Shown in pieces: positions 1 through 7,164 of a stretch of DNA of 30,290 bases. Under the pieces are notes generated by a model. It saw only the letters and a list, made by a program, of their open reading frames with translations. It did no database searches and was not told the DNA's origin. Origin of the DNA: Pseudomonas sp. (GTDB taxonomy: Bacteria; Pseudomonadota; Gammaproteobacteria; Pseudomonadales; Pseudomonadaceae). The position numbers and the translations under genes are program-made. The stretch spans positions 1 to 30,290 of the forward strand of contig JAQZAY010000007.1 in the NCBI GenBank assembly GCA_029239415.1, read 5' to 3'. Numbering within the stretch: position 1 is the first letter of the stretch; the number at the start of each line of letters is the position of its first letter.

Positions 1-961
1 CGATCGGCACGTCGGCCTTGATCATCTTGGAGATCGACGCCGGGTCGATGTCGATGTGGATGATCTTGGCGTTCGGGCAGAACTTGGCCGGGCCGTTGAC
101 CACGCGGTCATCGAAGCGCGCACCGACGGCGAAGATCACGTCGGCGTTGTGCATGGTCATGTTGGCAGGGTAGCTGCCGTGCATGCCCAGCATGCCGAGG
201 AACTGGCGGTCGGTACCCGGGTAGCAACCCAGGCCCATCAGGGTGTTGGTGACCGGCAGGTTGAGCGACCTGGCGATCCCGGTCAGGGCTTCGGAGCCGC
301 CACCGAGGATCACGCCGCCGCCGGCATAGACGATCGGACGCTTGGCCGCCAGGAGCATTTCGGCTGCCTTGCGGATCTGGCCCGAGTGGCCACGGACAGC
401 CGGGCTGTAGGAGCGCAGCTTGACCTTCTTGGGGTAGACGTATTCGAACTTCTCGGCCGGGTTGGTCATGTCCTTGGGGATATCGACCACCACCGGGCCG
501 GGACGGCCGGATTGCGCGAGGTAGAACGCCTTCTTCATGACCTCGGGGATCTCCGAGGCATGCTTGATCATGAAGCTGTGCTTCACGATCGGCCGGGAAA
601 TACCGATCATGTCGGTTTCCTGGAAGGCATCGGTGCCCACCATGGTGCTCGGCACCTGGCCGGACAGGATCACCATCGGGATCGAGTCCATGTAGGCGGT
701 GGCGATACCGGTGATGGCATTGGTCGCGCCAGGGCCGGAGGTCACCAGCACCACGCCGGCCTTGCCGGTGGCACGGGCATAGCCGTCGGCCATGTGGGTA
801 GCGGCCTGCTCGTGACGAACCAGGATGTGGGTGACTTCCGGTTCCTTGAACAGGGCGTCGTAAACATGCAGCAGAGCACCACCAGGGTACCCGTAGATGT
901 GCTTAACGCCTTCGTCTCGCAAAAAGCGGACGACCATCTCAGCGCCAGATAAAAGCTCCAC
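1..961 (-). CDS. ilvI: Acetolactate synthase large subunit, N-terminal part (cut by window edge)
   Basis: Catalytic subunit of acetohydroxyacid synthase, the thiamine-diphosphate and FAD enzyme that condenses two pyruvates, or pyruvate with 2-oxobutyrate, in the first common step of branched-chain amino acid synthesis. About 320 of an expected ~570 residues are visible. The N-terminus reads [18 protein letters not shown], followed by the family's YGYPGGA loop and [19 protein letters not shown]; the glutamate there (about residue 51) is the conserved residue that activates the ThDP cofactor. The proposed start is a GTG at 961-959, preceded by GAGG at 8-base spacing; an in-frame GTG at 970 overlaps that ribosome site and is less likely. 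The regulatory-subunit gene ilvH would be expected just beyond the left edge, as in other pseudomonads. Identity is near certain; only the exact start is open. Confidence 0.96.
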   Translation of the reverse strand, partial: MELLSGAEMVVRFLRDEGVKHIYGYPGGALLHVYDALFKEPEVTHILVRHEQAATHMADGYARATGKAGVVLVTSGPGATNAITGIATAYMDSIPMVILSGQVPSTMVGTDAFQETDMIGISRPIVKHSFMIKHASEIPEVMKKAFYLAQSGRPGPVVVDIPKDMTNPAEKFEYVYPKKVKLRSYSPAVRGHSGQIRKAAEMLLAAKRPIVYAGGGVILGGGSEALTGIARSLNLPVTNTLMGLGCYPGTDRQFLGMLGMHGSYPANMTMHNADVIFAVGARFDDRVVNGPAKFCPNAKIIHIDIDPASISKMIKADVPI

Positions 962-1321
962 GTTGTTCACCTCTAAAACGCCAGAATACCGCCCCAACCG
1001 GGCGGGTCTTATTAGGTTTACTGCCAAGCAGAGCATGAGCGAACGTCAGCACTGACTGAGCAAGTATTGGGAGCGCCCCAGAGTGTTGCGGGGTTTTCCC
1101 ACCCAGCGCGAGGTAACGCGTTGCGGGGTGAAACAAGTCGGCGCGGGTGTGCGCCTCATGATCTGCTTAGCGGGTCTGCTTCTGGCAGTCCCCCTACAGC
1201 GGAATCTGGATTCTTATTATTTGGCGACCTCAAGTCAAGAAAAATTATTGCCAATTTTTCCCAAGGACGTTTCTCCAGCACCACGAATTCAATGGCTTGC
1301 AGCAGGAATATTAAGATTTCC
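962..1321 (-). other. Long non-coding leader and promoter region of ilvI
   Basis: About 360 bases between ilvI and the upstream operon hold no convincing gene. On the minus strand they contain a possible sigma-70 promoter (1210-1238), then roughly 240 bases of putative untranslated leader. Near its end is a GC-rich hairpin, CCGCCC-N5-GGGCGG (989-1005), about 30 bases before the ribosome site. The hairpin has no following U-tract, so it is not a standard terminator. A 37-codon reading frame (1159-1046) lies inside but lacks a ribosome site and is not rich in Ile, Val or Leu, so classical attenuation is not supported. Confidence 0.5.
1210..1238 (-). promoter_or_regulatory. Candidate sigma-70 promoter for ilvI
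   Basis: On the minus strand TTGACT (1238-1233) is followed after 16 bases by TAAGAA, or after 17 bases by AAGAAT. The -35 matches consensus at 5 of 6 positions and the -10 is weak. It lies in the only AT-rich stretch upstream of ilvI. Confidence 0.45.
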
Positions 1322-1348
1322 AGAAAAAAGGGCCACAATCTGCGGCCC
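1322..1348 (-). terminator. Rho-independent terminator of the mrcB-lpoP-yqcC operon
   Basis: On the minus strand an 8-bp stem GGGCCGCA/TGTGGCCC with a 3-base loop (1348-1330, one G-U pair) is followed by six T (1329-1324). It sits about 20 bases past the yqcC stop codon, so it ends this operon ahead of ilvI. Confidence 0.85.
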
Positions 1349-1369
1349 TGATAGGAAAAAGAGAAGAAA

Positions 1370-1699
1370 TCAGGCGGATGGACTGATCAATTGGTCGAAT
1401 TCTGCTAGCAAGCGTCTTAGCTCGCGACTTTCGTCCGGCCGGTTGCTGTAGACCGTTTCAGCCATGACCAGGATCCCCGAGGCATTGGGCAAGGCCAGGC
1501 CATGCTCGAGGATATGCCGCATGCGTGGCAGGAAGATCCATTGCAGCCACTGCTCGAAGCTCATGCTGTCGACCGCGAAGGGCACGACGCTGGCCAGGGC
1601 CTCGGCGCTCGGGTGCTGTTCGCTCCACCAACCCTGCACATGCAGCTCGCGCTCGATCAGCAACAAGTGGTCGGCGATATCCAGGATACGCTGCTCCAT
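1370..1699 (-). CDS. yqcC: YqcC family protein (DUF446)
   Basis: Small cytoplasmic helical protein of 109 residues, the usual length for the YqcC/DUF446 family. The family core is visible as PFAVDSMSFEQWLQWIFLPRM in residues ~40-60, with the FxQWLQWIFLPRM signature intact. Its biochemical role is not established; in enterobacteria yqcC neighbours the tRNA pseudouridine synthase gene truC, but here it is the last gene of the mrcB operon. Its ATG overlaps the TGA of the upstream lipoprotein gene by one base, so the two are very probably translationally coupled. A strong terminator follows directly. The family assignment is firm; the function is unknown. Confidence 0.85.
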   Translation of the reverse strand: MEQRILDIADHLLLIERELHVQGWWSEQHPSAEALASVVPFAVDSMSFEQWLQWIFLPRMRHILEHGLALPNASGILVMAETVYSNRPDESRELRRLLAEFDQLISPSA

Positions 1700-2496
1700 C
1701 AGAGGCTGACCTTGGCTTTCTGGCGCGCCAGTGCGGCACCCGCGCTGTCACCCTGTTTCTCGCGAGCCTGGGCGATGATGTTCCAGAGGCCTACCTGCAA
1801 GTCGGGACGCCCGTTGGCATAGGTCAAGGCACGGCGGGCCAGCTGTTCGGCCTGGGCGGCGTCACCCTGGGCCAGGCGCACCTGGGCCAGGCGATAGAGC
1901 ACCTGCGGCTCGCGCGGGGCGATGCGCTGGGCACGCTCCAGGCTGGACGAGGCGCCGTTGTAGTCGCCACTGCCCTGCTGCTGCTGGGCGGTGGTCAACA
2001 GCGCCAGCACCGGGCCATCGAGCTGCTCGTCTGCCGACAGGCCACCGCTTGCGGCGTTGCTGCGCGGAATCCCGGTCGGGGCACTCGAGGTGCTGGCCGC
2101 GCTCGGGGTGCTGTTCATCGAGGCAATGTCGAACGGCTCGTTGTCGACGGGTCCCGGGGTGATCGGGCCGGAGCTGATCGGGCCGGGAGTGATCGGCCCG
2201 CTGCTGATTGCGGCGGGACCGGTCCCGGCTGGGAAGGTCTGGATGGGCGAGGCGCCCGCGCCCTGCGGGATCATCACCATCACGCCGGAGTCCTGGGGCA
2301 CCGACTGCGCCTGGCTGCTGCCGCTGGCGACCGCGGGGGCGGCGCTGCGGTTGGCCGAGACGCGCTCGCTGTTGGAGACCCGGGTGCCCGAATCCACCAC
2401 CGGGATGGAGCCACGCGGGACGCTGGAGCAGCCATTGAGCACGGCCAGCGCCGTCAAGGCAGGAAACCACCACTTGTTCAATTCACGCCCTCTCAT
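1699..2496 (-). CDS. lpoP: LpoP-like TPR outer-membrane lipoprotein, predicted activator of PBP1b
   Basis: A 265-residue lipoprotein. A signal peptide ends in the lipobox LNGC, with the acylated cysteine at 23. Residues ~25-155 form a low-complexity Ser/Pro/Gly/Thr linker that contains a decapeptide of the form SSGPITPGPI twice (~98-117). Residues ~160-260 form tetratricopeptide helices such as LYRLAQVRLAQGDAAQAEQL. A lipoprotein with a flexible linker and C-terminal TPR, encoded directly after mrcB, matches P. aeruginosa LpoP, which reaches through the periplasm to stimulate PBP1b. The start lies 4 bases after the mrcB stop and the end overlaps yqcC. The lipoprotein and TPR calls are direct; the LpoP role is inferred from synteny and architecture. 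Confidence 0.8.
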   Translation of the reverse strand: MRGRELNKWWFPALTALAVLNGCSSVPRGSIPVVDSGTRVSNSERVSANRSAAPAVASGSSQAQSVPQDSGVMVMIPQGAGASPIQTFPAGTGPAAISSGPITPGPISSGPITPGPVDNEPFDIASMNSTPSAASTSSAPTGIPRSNAASGGLSADEQLDGPVLALLTTAQQQQGSGDYNGASSSLERAQRIAPREPQVLYRLAQVRLAQGDAAQAEQLARRALTYANGRPDLQVGLWNIIAQAREKQGDSAGAALARQKAKVSL

Positions 2497-2500
2497 GTGC

Positions 2501-4822
2501 TTAGTTCATCCAGCCCTTGACCCAGTCCATGACTGAATCATCAGGGGTCGCCTGGCCGCCACAGGCAGCACCAGCAGGCGGTTCACTGCCTCGAATATAC
2601 GGCATCTGCACGGCGCCCGGACAGCTGGCATCGGAGCCTTGCCCGCTGTACGGGTCGATCCAGGCCTGCACCACGTTGTCCGGTTGCGGCATGTCCAGGG
2701 GCAGCGGGTCGGCCTTGCGCATGAAACTGGTCCACACCTGCAAGGCACCGGTGGCACCGGTGAACGGGGTCTTGCCGTTATCGTCGCGCCCGATCCACAC
2801 CACCGCCAGCAGATCCTGGCTGAAGCCTGCGAACCAGCTGTCACGCGAATCGTTGCTGGTCCCGCTCTTGCCCGCCAGGGTCAGGTTGCGTGGCAACACA
2901 CTGTAGACCGAACGCCCGGTACCTTCACGCATCACCCGCTGCATGGCGTTCTGCACCAGATAGATGGAGCCCGGGTCGAAGGTCTGCTGGATCTGGAACG
3001 GGTAGCGCTTGAGCGGCTCGCCCTCTGCGGTCAGTACGCTGCGAATCCCGCGCATCGGCGTATTGAAGCCGCCGTTGGCCAGGGTCTGGTACATGGTCGC
3101 GACCTGCATCGGCGACATGCCGCCGGCGCCCAGCAGCATGGAGGGGAACGCCGGCCAGTCGACATCGACGCCCAGCCGGCCGATGGTCTTGATCACGTTG
3201 GGCACGCCCACGTCCAGGCCGATCTTGGCGGTGGACAGGTTGTAGGAGTTGGCCAGCCCCTGGTACAGGTAGATGGTGCCGTGGGCACGCCGGTCGAAGT
3301 TCTGCGGACGCCAGACCTGGCCGTTGGCGCCCTTGACCGAGAACGGCTCGTCCTGCACCCAGCTGGTCAGGGTGTACTTGCTCGGTTTCTCCAGCGCGGT
3401 CAGGTACACCGCCGGCTTGACCAGCGAGCCGATCGGCCGCACGGCATCGATGGCCCGGTTGAAGCCGGCGAAACCGGCCTGGCGACTGCCGATCAGGGCC
3501 TGGACCTCGCCGGTCTCCGGGTTGGTCACCACCATCGCCGCCTCGACCTGGTCGCCACCCTTGCGGCCGTCCAGGCGCTTGAAGGTCTCGGCCATGGCCG
3601 ATTCGGACTTCATCTGCAGGATCGGGTCGAAGCTGGTGAAGATGCGCAAGCCTTCCTCGGTCAAGTCTTCGTCGCGATAGTCCTGGCGCAGCTGGCGCTT
3701 GACCAGGTCGAGGAAGCCCGGGAACGAGCTGTCGGCCAGGCTGCCGCGCTTGGTCACGCCCAGCGGCATCTTCTTGGCGGCCTCGACGACGTCCTTGCTG
3801 GCAACGCCCTGCTCGGCCAGCAGGTCGAGCACCAGGTTGCGGCGGGTGAGCGCGCGCTCCGGATAACGGCGCGGGTTGTAGTAGGACGGACCCTTGACCA
3901 TGCCCACCAGCAAGGCCACCTGGTGCAGCTTGAGTTCCGCCAGCGGCTGGCTGAAGAAGAACTGGCTGGCGAGGCCGAAGCCGTGCACCGCGCGCTGGCC
4001 ATCCTGGCCGACGAACACCTCGTTGAGGTAGGCCTCGAGGATCTCGCGCTTGTCGTAGTGCATCTCGAGCAGCACGGCCATCATGGCCTCGGTGGCCTTG
4101 CGGCTCAGGCTGCGCTCGTTGGTCAGGTAGAAGTTCTTGACCAGCTGCTGGGTCAGGGTGCTGCCGCCCTGGCGCATGGCGCCCGAAGAGGTGTTGACCC
4201 AGACCGCCCGCGCGATCGACTTGGGCGAGACGCCGAAGTGGTGGTAGAACTCGCGGTCTTCCACCGCCACCAGGGTTTCGAGCAGGAGCGGGGGCACCTG
4301 GTCGATGTTGATCAGGATGCGGTCCTCGAGGTTCTTCGGGTAGATGCCGCCGATCAGCAGCGGCTCCAGGCGAACCACGTCGAGCTTGCTGCCATTGGCG
4401 CCGCTGAGCCCGGCCACGTAGTCGCCCGAGAAGCGCACTCGCACCGCCTGGGCTTTCTCGGCACCTTCATAGAACTGGAAGCCGCGCGTATTGAGTTCGA
4501 CGGTATTGCCGTTGACCGAGGCAGCGCCCGGGCCGTTGGCTGCGCTTTCGCGTCGATAGCCCAGGGCATCGAGCTCGACGAGGAAGTCGTTGCGGCTCAG
4601 CTTCTGGCCGACGAACAGCTCCAGCGGCCGGGCATAGACCTTGGCCGGGATGGTCCAGCGCTTGCCGGAAAACTTTTCCTGGACGATGGCATCGAGATAG
4701 ACGGCGAAGCCGGCAAGCAACACAAGGCCGACCAGGCTGAGCTTCAAGGCCCAGCCCAGCCAGGCGCGGGAGCGGCCAGGCGGGCGTTTTTTCGGAGTAC
4801 GGGAGGTTCGGGTTCGAGTCAT
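2501..4822 (-). CDS. mrcB: Penicillin-binding protein 1B (bifunctional transglycosylase/transpeptidase)
   Basis: Class A PBP of 773 residues that polymerises and cross-links peptidoglycan from lipid II on the periplasmic face of the inner membrane. Order of parts: a basic cytoplasmic tail (1-20), one membrane anchor (~21-43), a UB2H-like region (~60-150), glycosyltransferase family 51 (~160-340) with EDREFYHHFG (catalytic Glu188) and GGSTLTQQLVKN (219-230), then a transpeptidase with SLVK (Ser466 nucleophile, Lys469), SYN (526-528) and KSGT (652-655). All catalytic motifs are intact. It is first gene of an operon with lpoP (gap 4 bases) and yqcC. No Shine-Dalgarno precedes the ATG, and a TATAAT lies only 8 bases upstream of it. 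Confidence 0.97.
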   Translation of the reverse strand: MTRTRTSRTPKKRPPGRSRAWLGWALKLSLVGLVLLAGFAVYLDAIVQEKFSGKRWTIPAKVYARPLELFVGQKLSRNDFLVELDALGYRRESAANGPGAASVNGNTVELNTRGFQFYEGAEKAQAVRVRFSGDYVAGLSGANGSKLDVVRLEPLLIGGIYPKNLEDRILINIDQVPPLLLETLVAVEDREFYHHFGVSPKSIARAVWVNTSSGAMRQGGSTLTQQLVKNFYLTNERSLSRKATEAMMAVLLEMHYDKREILEAYLNEVFVGQDGQRAVHGFGLASQFFFSQPLAELKLHQVALLVGMVKGPSYYNPRRYPERALTRRNLVLDLLAEQGVASKDVVEAAKKMPLGVTKRGSLADSSFPGFLDLVKRQLRQDYRDEDLTEEGLRIFTSFDPILQMKSESAMAETFKRLDGRKGGDQVEAAMVVTNPETGEVQALIGSRQAGFAGFNRAIDAVRPIGSLVKPAVYLTALEKPSKYTLTSWVQDEPFSVKGANGQVWRPQNFDRRAHGTIYLYQGLANSYNLSTAKIGLDVGVPNVIKTIGRLGVDVDWPAFPSMLLGAGGMSPMQVATMYQTLANGGFNTPMRGIRSVLTAEGEPLKRYPFQIQQTFDPGSIYLVQNAMQRVMREGTGRSVYSVLPRNLTLAGKSGTSNDSRDSWFAGFSQDLLAVVWIGRDDNGKTPFTGATGALQVWTSFMRKADPLPLDMPQPDNVVQAWIDPYSGQGSDASCPGAVQMPYIRGSEPPAGAACGGQATPDDSVMDWVKGWMN

Positions 4823-4830
4823 GGCGGCGG

Positions 4831-4836
4831 ATTATA
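4831..4836 (-). promoter_or_regulatory. Perfect -10 hexamer just upstream of mrcB
   Basis: TATAAT on the minus strand ends 8 bases before the mrcB ATG, in an AT-rich patch (4831-4850) of a GC-rich intergenic region. No good -35 is seen at 16-18 bases. If used, transcription would start within a few bases of the start codon and give a leaderless or nearly leaderless mRNA. Confidence 0.4.
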
Positions 4837-4873
4837 CGCACTTTATAAAGCCGGGGCAGGCGCCCTCCGGCGG

Positions 4874-4902
4874 TTTGCAGGGACGCCCCCATTGACCATA
4901 AT
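4874..4902 (+). promoter_or_regulatory. Candidate sigma-70 promoter for the kinase-like/AAA gene
   Basis: TTTGCA (4874-4879), a 17-base spacer and CATAAT (4897-4902). The -10 matches 5 of 6 positions. It lies about 36 bases before the GTG start at 4939, divergent from mrcB. Confidence 0.4.
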
Positions 4903-4938
4903 AACGCCTTCGAATTCCCGGACCCAAAAGGACCGCCC

Positions 4939-6501
4939 GTGAGCCAAGCGTTGATCACCGCCCTGCAGAATCCAGCCCTCTATCCTCACCCGGTCGATGG
5001 CTTCCAGCTTATCGAGACCCATATTTCCTGGGTCCTGCTCACGGGCGAGTATGCCTACAAGATCAAGAAGCCGATGAACTTCGGCTTTCTCGACTTCACC
5101 GAGCTGAGCCAGCGCGGGCATTTCTGCCGCGAGGAACTGCGCCTGAACCAGCGCCTCACCCAGGACCTTTACCTCGAAGTGCTGCCCATCACTGGCAGCG
5201 CCGAGGCGCCGCAGCTGGGAGGTGAAGGCGAGGCCATCGAGTACGCGCTGAAGATGCGCCAGTTCCCCCAGGGCCAGATGCTCAACACCTTGCAGGCCAA
5301 TGGCGAGCTGACCGCCGGGCACATCGACCAGATGGCCCGGCAGATCGCCGAGTTCCACCTGCAGGCCCCGCGGGTGCCGGTGGAGCATCCGCTGGGCACG
5401 CCGGAAAGCGCCATGGCGCCGGTCGAGCAGAACTTCGAGCAGATCCGCCCGTTCCTCAGCGACAAGGCCGACCTGCAGCAGCTCGACGCCCTGCAAGCCT
5501 GGGCACAAAGCAGCTACCAACGCCTGCACGGCTTGCTCGAGACGCGCAAGGCCGACGGTTTCATCCGCGAGTGCCACGGTGACATCCACCTGGGCAACGC
5601 AACCTTGATCGACGGCAAGGTGGTGATCTTCGACTGCATCGAGTTCAACGAGCCCTTCCGTCTTACCGACGTCTGGGCCGACACCGCCTTCCTGGCCATG
5701 GACCTCGAGGACCGCGGCCTCAAGTGCCTGGCGCGGCGCTTCATCAGCCAGTACCTGGAGCTGACCGGGGACTATGCCGGCCTCGAACTGCTGAATTTCT
5801 ACAAGGCCTATCGCGCCCTGGTCCGCGCCAAGGTGGCGCTGTTCAGCATGCCGGCCGACGCCGATGGCGTGCAGCGCGCGACCACCCTGCGCACCTACCG
5901 CAACTACGCCAACCTGGCCGAAAGCTACAGCGCCATCCCATCGCGCCTGCTGGCGGTGACCCACGGGGTCTCGGCGGTGGGCAAGAGCCACGTGGCCATG
6001 CGCCTGGTCGAGGCGCTGGGCGCCATTCGCCTGCGCTCGGACGTGGAGCGCAAGCGCCTGCACGGTGAGCAGCAGGAGCAAGCCAGCGGCCAGCTGCAGG
6101 CCGGCATCTATGCCGAGCAGGCCAGCCAGGCCACCTACGCGCGGCTGCATGAGCTGGCGGCCGTGATCCTGCGTGCCGGCTTCCCGGTAGTGCTCGATGC
6201 CACCTACCTCAAGCGCGAGCAGCGCAAGGCCGCGGCCGAGATCGCCAGCGCGACCGGCGTGCCGTTCCTGATCCTGGACTGCAACGCCCCGGACGCGGTG
6301 ATCGCCAGCTGGCTGGCCCAGCGCCAGGCGGATCGCACCGACCCGTCGGACGCCACGCTCGAGGTGATCACGGTGCAGCAGCAAGGCCGCGAGCCACTCG
6401 ACGAGCACGAACTGCTGCAGAGCAAGCGCATCGAGACCAACGAAGGCGGCAGCCTGGACCAGCTGGTCGAGCAGATTCGCCAGCGTTTGCCGGGCTTGTA
6501 A
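4939..6501 (+). CDS. Two-domain protein: aminoglycoside phosphotransferase-like kinase fused to P-loop (AAA) nucleotide kinase
   Basis: A 520-residue soluble protein of unknown function. Residues ~1-330 resemble the APH/choline-kinase fold: HGDIHLGN at 213-220 is the Brenner-type catalytic loop (Asp215, Asn220) and DCIEF at 232-236 supplies the metal-binding Asp. Residues ~335-520 form a separate P-loop kinase domain with GVSAVGKS (343-350) and a VVLDATYLKREQR segment (~417-429), as in the zeta-toxin/gluconate-kinase-like family. Both active sites look intact, so two phosphotransfer or ATPase activities are expected. The GTG start has AAGGA about 6 bases upstream. It is transcribed divergently from mrcB and is next to it in many pseudomonads. 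Substrate unknown; antibiotic resistance should not be inferred. Confidence 0.85.
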   Translation: MSQALITALQNPALYPHPVDGFQLIETHISWVLLTGEYAYKIKKPMNFGFLDFTELSQRGHFCREELRLNQRLTQDLYLEVLPITGSAEAPQLGGEGEAIEYALKMRQFPQGQMLNTLQANGELTAGHIDQMARQIAEFHLQAPRVPVEHPLGTPESAMAPVEQNFEQIRPFLSDKADLQQLDALQAWAQSSYQRLHGLLETRKADGFIRECHGDIHLGNATLIDGKVVIFDCIEFNEPFRLTDVWADTAFLAMDLEDRGLKCLARRFISQYLELTGDYAGLELLNFYKAYRALVRAKVALFSMPADADGVQRATTLRTYRNYANLAESYSAIPSRLLAVTHGVSAVGKSHVAMRLVEALGAIRLRSDVERKRLHGEQQEQASGQLQAGIYAEQASQATYARLHELAAVILRAGFPVVLDATYLKREQRKAAAEIASATGVPFLILDCNAPDAVIASWLAQRQADRTDPSDATLEVITVQQQGREPLDEHELLQSKRIETNEGGSLDQLVEQIRQRLPGL

Positions 6502-6653
6502 TCCGCCAGGGAAGCGCGGCCCATTGGGCTGCGCTGTCCGCGCAACTCTCCCCGATGGCAAAAAGCTTCATCTTCGCTATCCCCCGCTACACTGCACCCT
6601 GACCTGCCCACGATTTATTCCAACGTCCCGTTCAGCCATCGCAAGGAGGCCTG

Positions 6654-6932
6654 ATGAACGATGAACTGCAGCACCTGAAGAACCTGGGGAAGACCTCTGC
6701 CCAGTGGCTGCATGCCGTGGGCATCCACAGCGCATCGGACCTTCGCCGGCTCGGTGCGGTGGGCGCCTACCAAGCCGTGAGGACTCGAGGTTTCCGGGCA
6801 TCCAAGGTGTTGTTGTACGCAATCGAGGGTGCATTGCTCGACATGCACTGGAACGACCTGCCCGCCGAGCGCAAGCAAGCGCTCAACCAGCAGCTGGATG
6901 AGAAAAGCCCGCCGATCATCAAGAGAAAATAA
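6654..6932 (+). CDS. TfoX C-terminal domain protein
   Basis: A 92-residue protein made almost only of a TfoX C-terminal domain, a helix-hairpin-helix-like fold. The typical pattern LKNLGKTSAQWLHAVGI, then SASDLRRLGAVGAYQAVR, falls in residues 8-45. Full-length TfoX/Sxy proteins, which control competence in other gammaproteobacteria, also have an N-terminal domain that is absent here, so a role in competence should not be assumed. A near-perfect ribosome site AAGGAGG lies 5 bases before the ATG. The gene sits alone between the kinase-like gene and prrF. No terminator was seen before the prrF promoter, 15 bases past the stop. Family likely; function unknown. Confidence 0.82.
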   Translation: MNDELQHLKNLGKTSAQWLHAVGIHSASDLRRLGAVGAYQAVRTRGFRASKVLLYAIEGALLDMHWNDLPAERKQALNQQLDEKSPPIIKRK

Positions 6933-6946
6933 ATGCGGAGAAACGA

Positions 6947-6974
6947 TTGACAGTGAAATGAGAATCGTTATGAT
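6947..6974 (+). promoter_or_regulatory. prrF promoter (sigma-70)
   Basis: Consensus TTGACA (6947-6952), a 16-base spacer and TATGAT (6969-6974) make this one of the strongest promoters in the window. The spacer and -10 are covered by a Fur box. The predicted transcription start, about 7 bases downstream at 6981, coincides with the conserved AACTGG 5' end of PrrF. Confidence 0.88.
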
Positions 6975-6977
6975 TAT
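6954..6977 (+). promoter_or_regulatory. Fur box over the prrF promoter
   Basis: AATGAGAATCGTTATG (6957-6972) matches 13 of the 16 core positions of the Fur consensus AATGATAATCATTATC and is followed by a further ATTATC half-site. It covers the spacer and -10 element. Iron-loaded Fur would therefore block RNA polymerase, and PrrF would be made only under iron starvation. Confidence 0.85.
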
Positions 6978-6980
6978 CAC

Positions 6981-7095
6981 AACTGGTCGCGAGACTGGTT
7001 GGGTAACCTGAAAGCCCCTGGTTCGGACTCTCAGATTATCTCCTCATCAGGCTAATCACGGTTATTGACCCGGCACTTTTGCCGGGTCTTTTTTT
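6981..7095 (+). ncRNA. prrF: Iron-responsive small RNA PrrF
   Basis: An sRNA of about 115 nt, the Pseudomonas counterpart of RyhB. It contains the invariant PrrF core CTCAGATTATCTCCTCATCA (7029-7048) followed by GGCTAATCAC, the single-stranded seed that pairs with mRNAs for iron-containing proteins such as sodB, sdh and aconitase. The 5' end folds as AACTGGTC/GACTGGTT around a GCGA loop (6981-7000), using two G-U pairs. The 3' end is a strong terminator. Only one copy is seen here; P. aeruginosa has two in tandem, from which the longer haem-responsive PrrH is made, so no PrrH can arise from this locus. The convergent neighbour is a haem-uptake operon, also with a Fur box. Confidence 0.95.
7067..7095 (+). 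terminator. Rho-independent terminator of prrF
   Basis: Perfect 8-bp stem GACCCGGC/GCCGGGTC (7067-7074 and 7081-7088) with loop ACTTTT, followed by seven T (7089-7095). It is one-directional: on the minus strand the stem is followed by AATAACC, so it should not stop transcripts coming from hmuV. Confidence 0.93.
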
Positions 7096-7164
7096 GGGCG
7101 GCCCAACCGTCCCTGCTGTGCTGGGCGGGGGGCCGCGTGAACGACACCAATTTTGCGGCCACCC

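Noticed and set aside
1046..1159. A 37-codon minus-strand frame in the ilvI leader as an attenuation peptide
   Set aside because: It has no ribosome site and no run of Ile, Val or Leu codons, and no terminator with a T-run follows.
2639..4942. A 767-codon open frame on the plus strand opposite mrcB
   Set aside because: It is the antisense shadow of a strongly conserved PBP1b gene in GC-rich DNA. Its translation is His/Gln/Gly/Ala-rich with no domain.
4939..6501. Aminoglycoside resistance gene
   Set aside because: The APH-like motif alone does not indicate drug resistance. The two-domain form and core-genome setting point to a housekeeping kinase of unknown substrate.
6654..6932. Competence regulator TfoX/Sxy
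   Set aside because: Only the C-terminal domain is present, with no N-terminal TfoX domain and no competence genes nearby.
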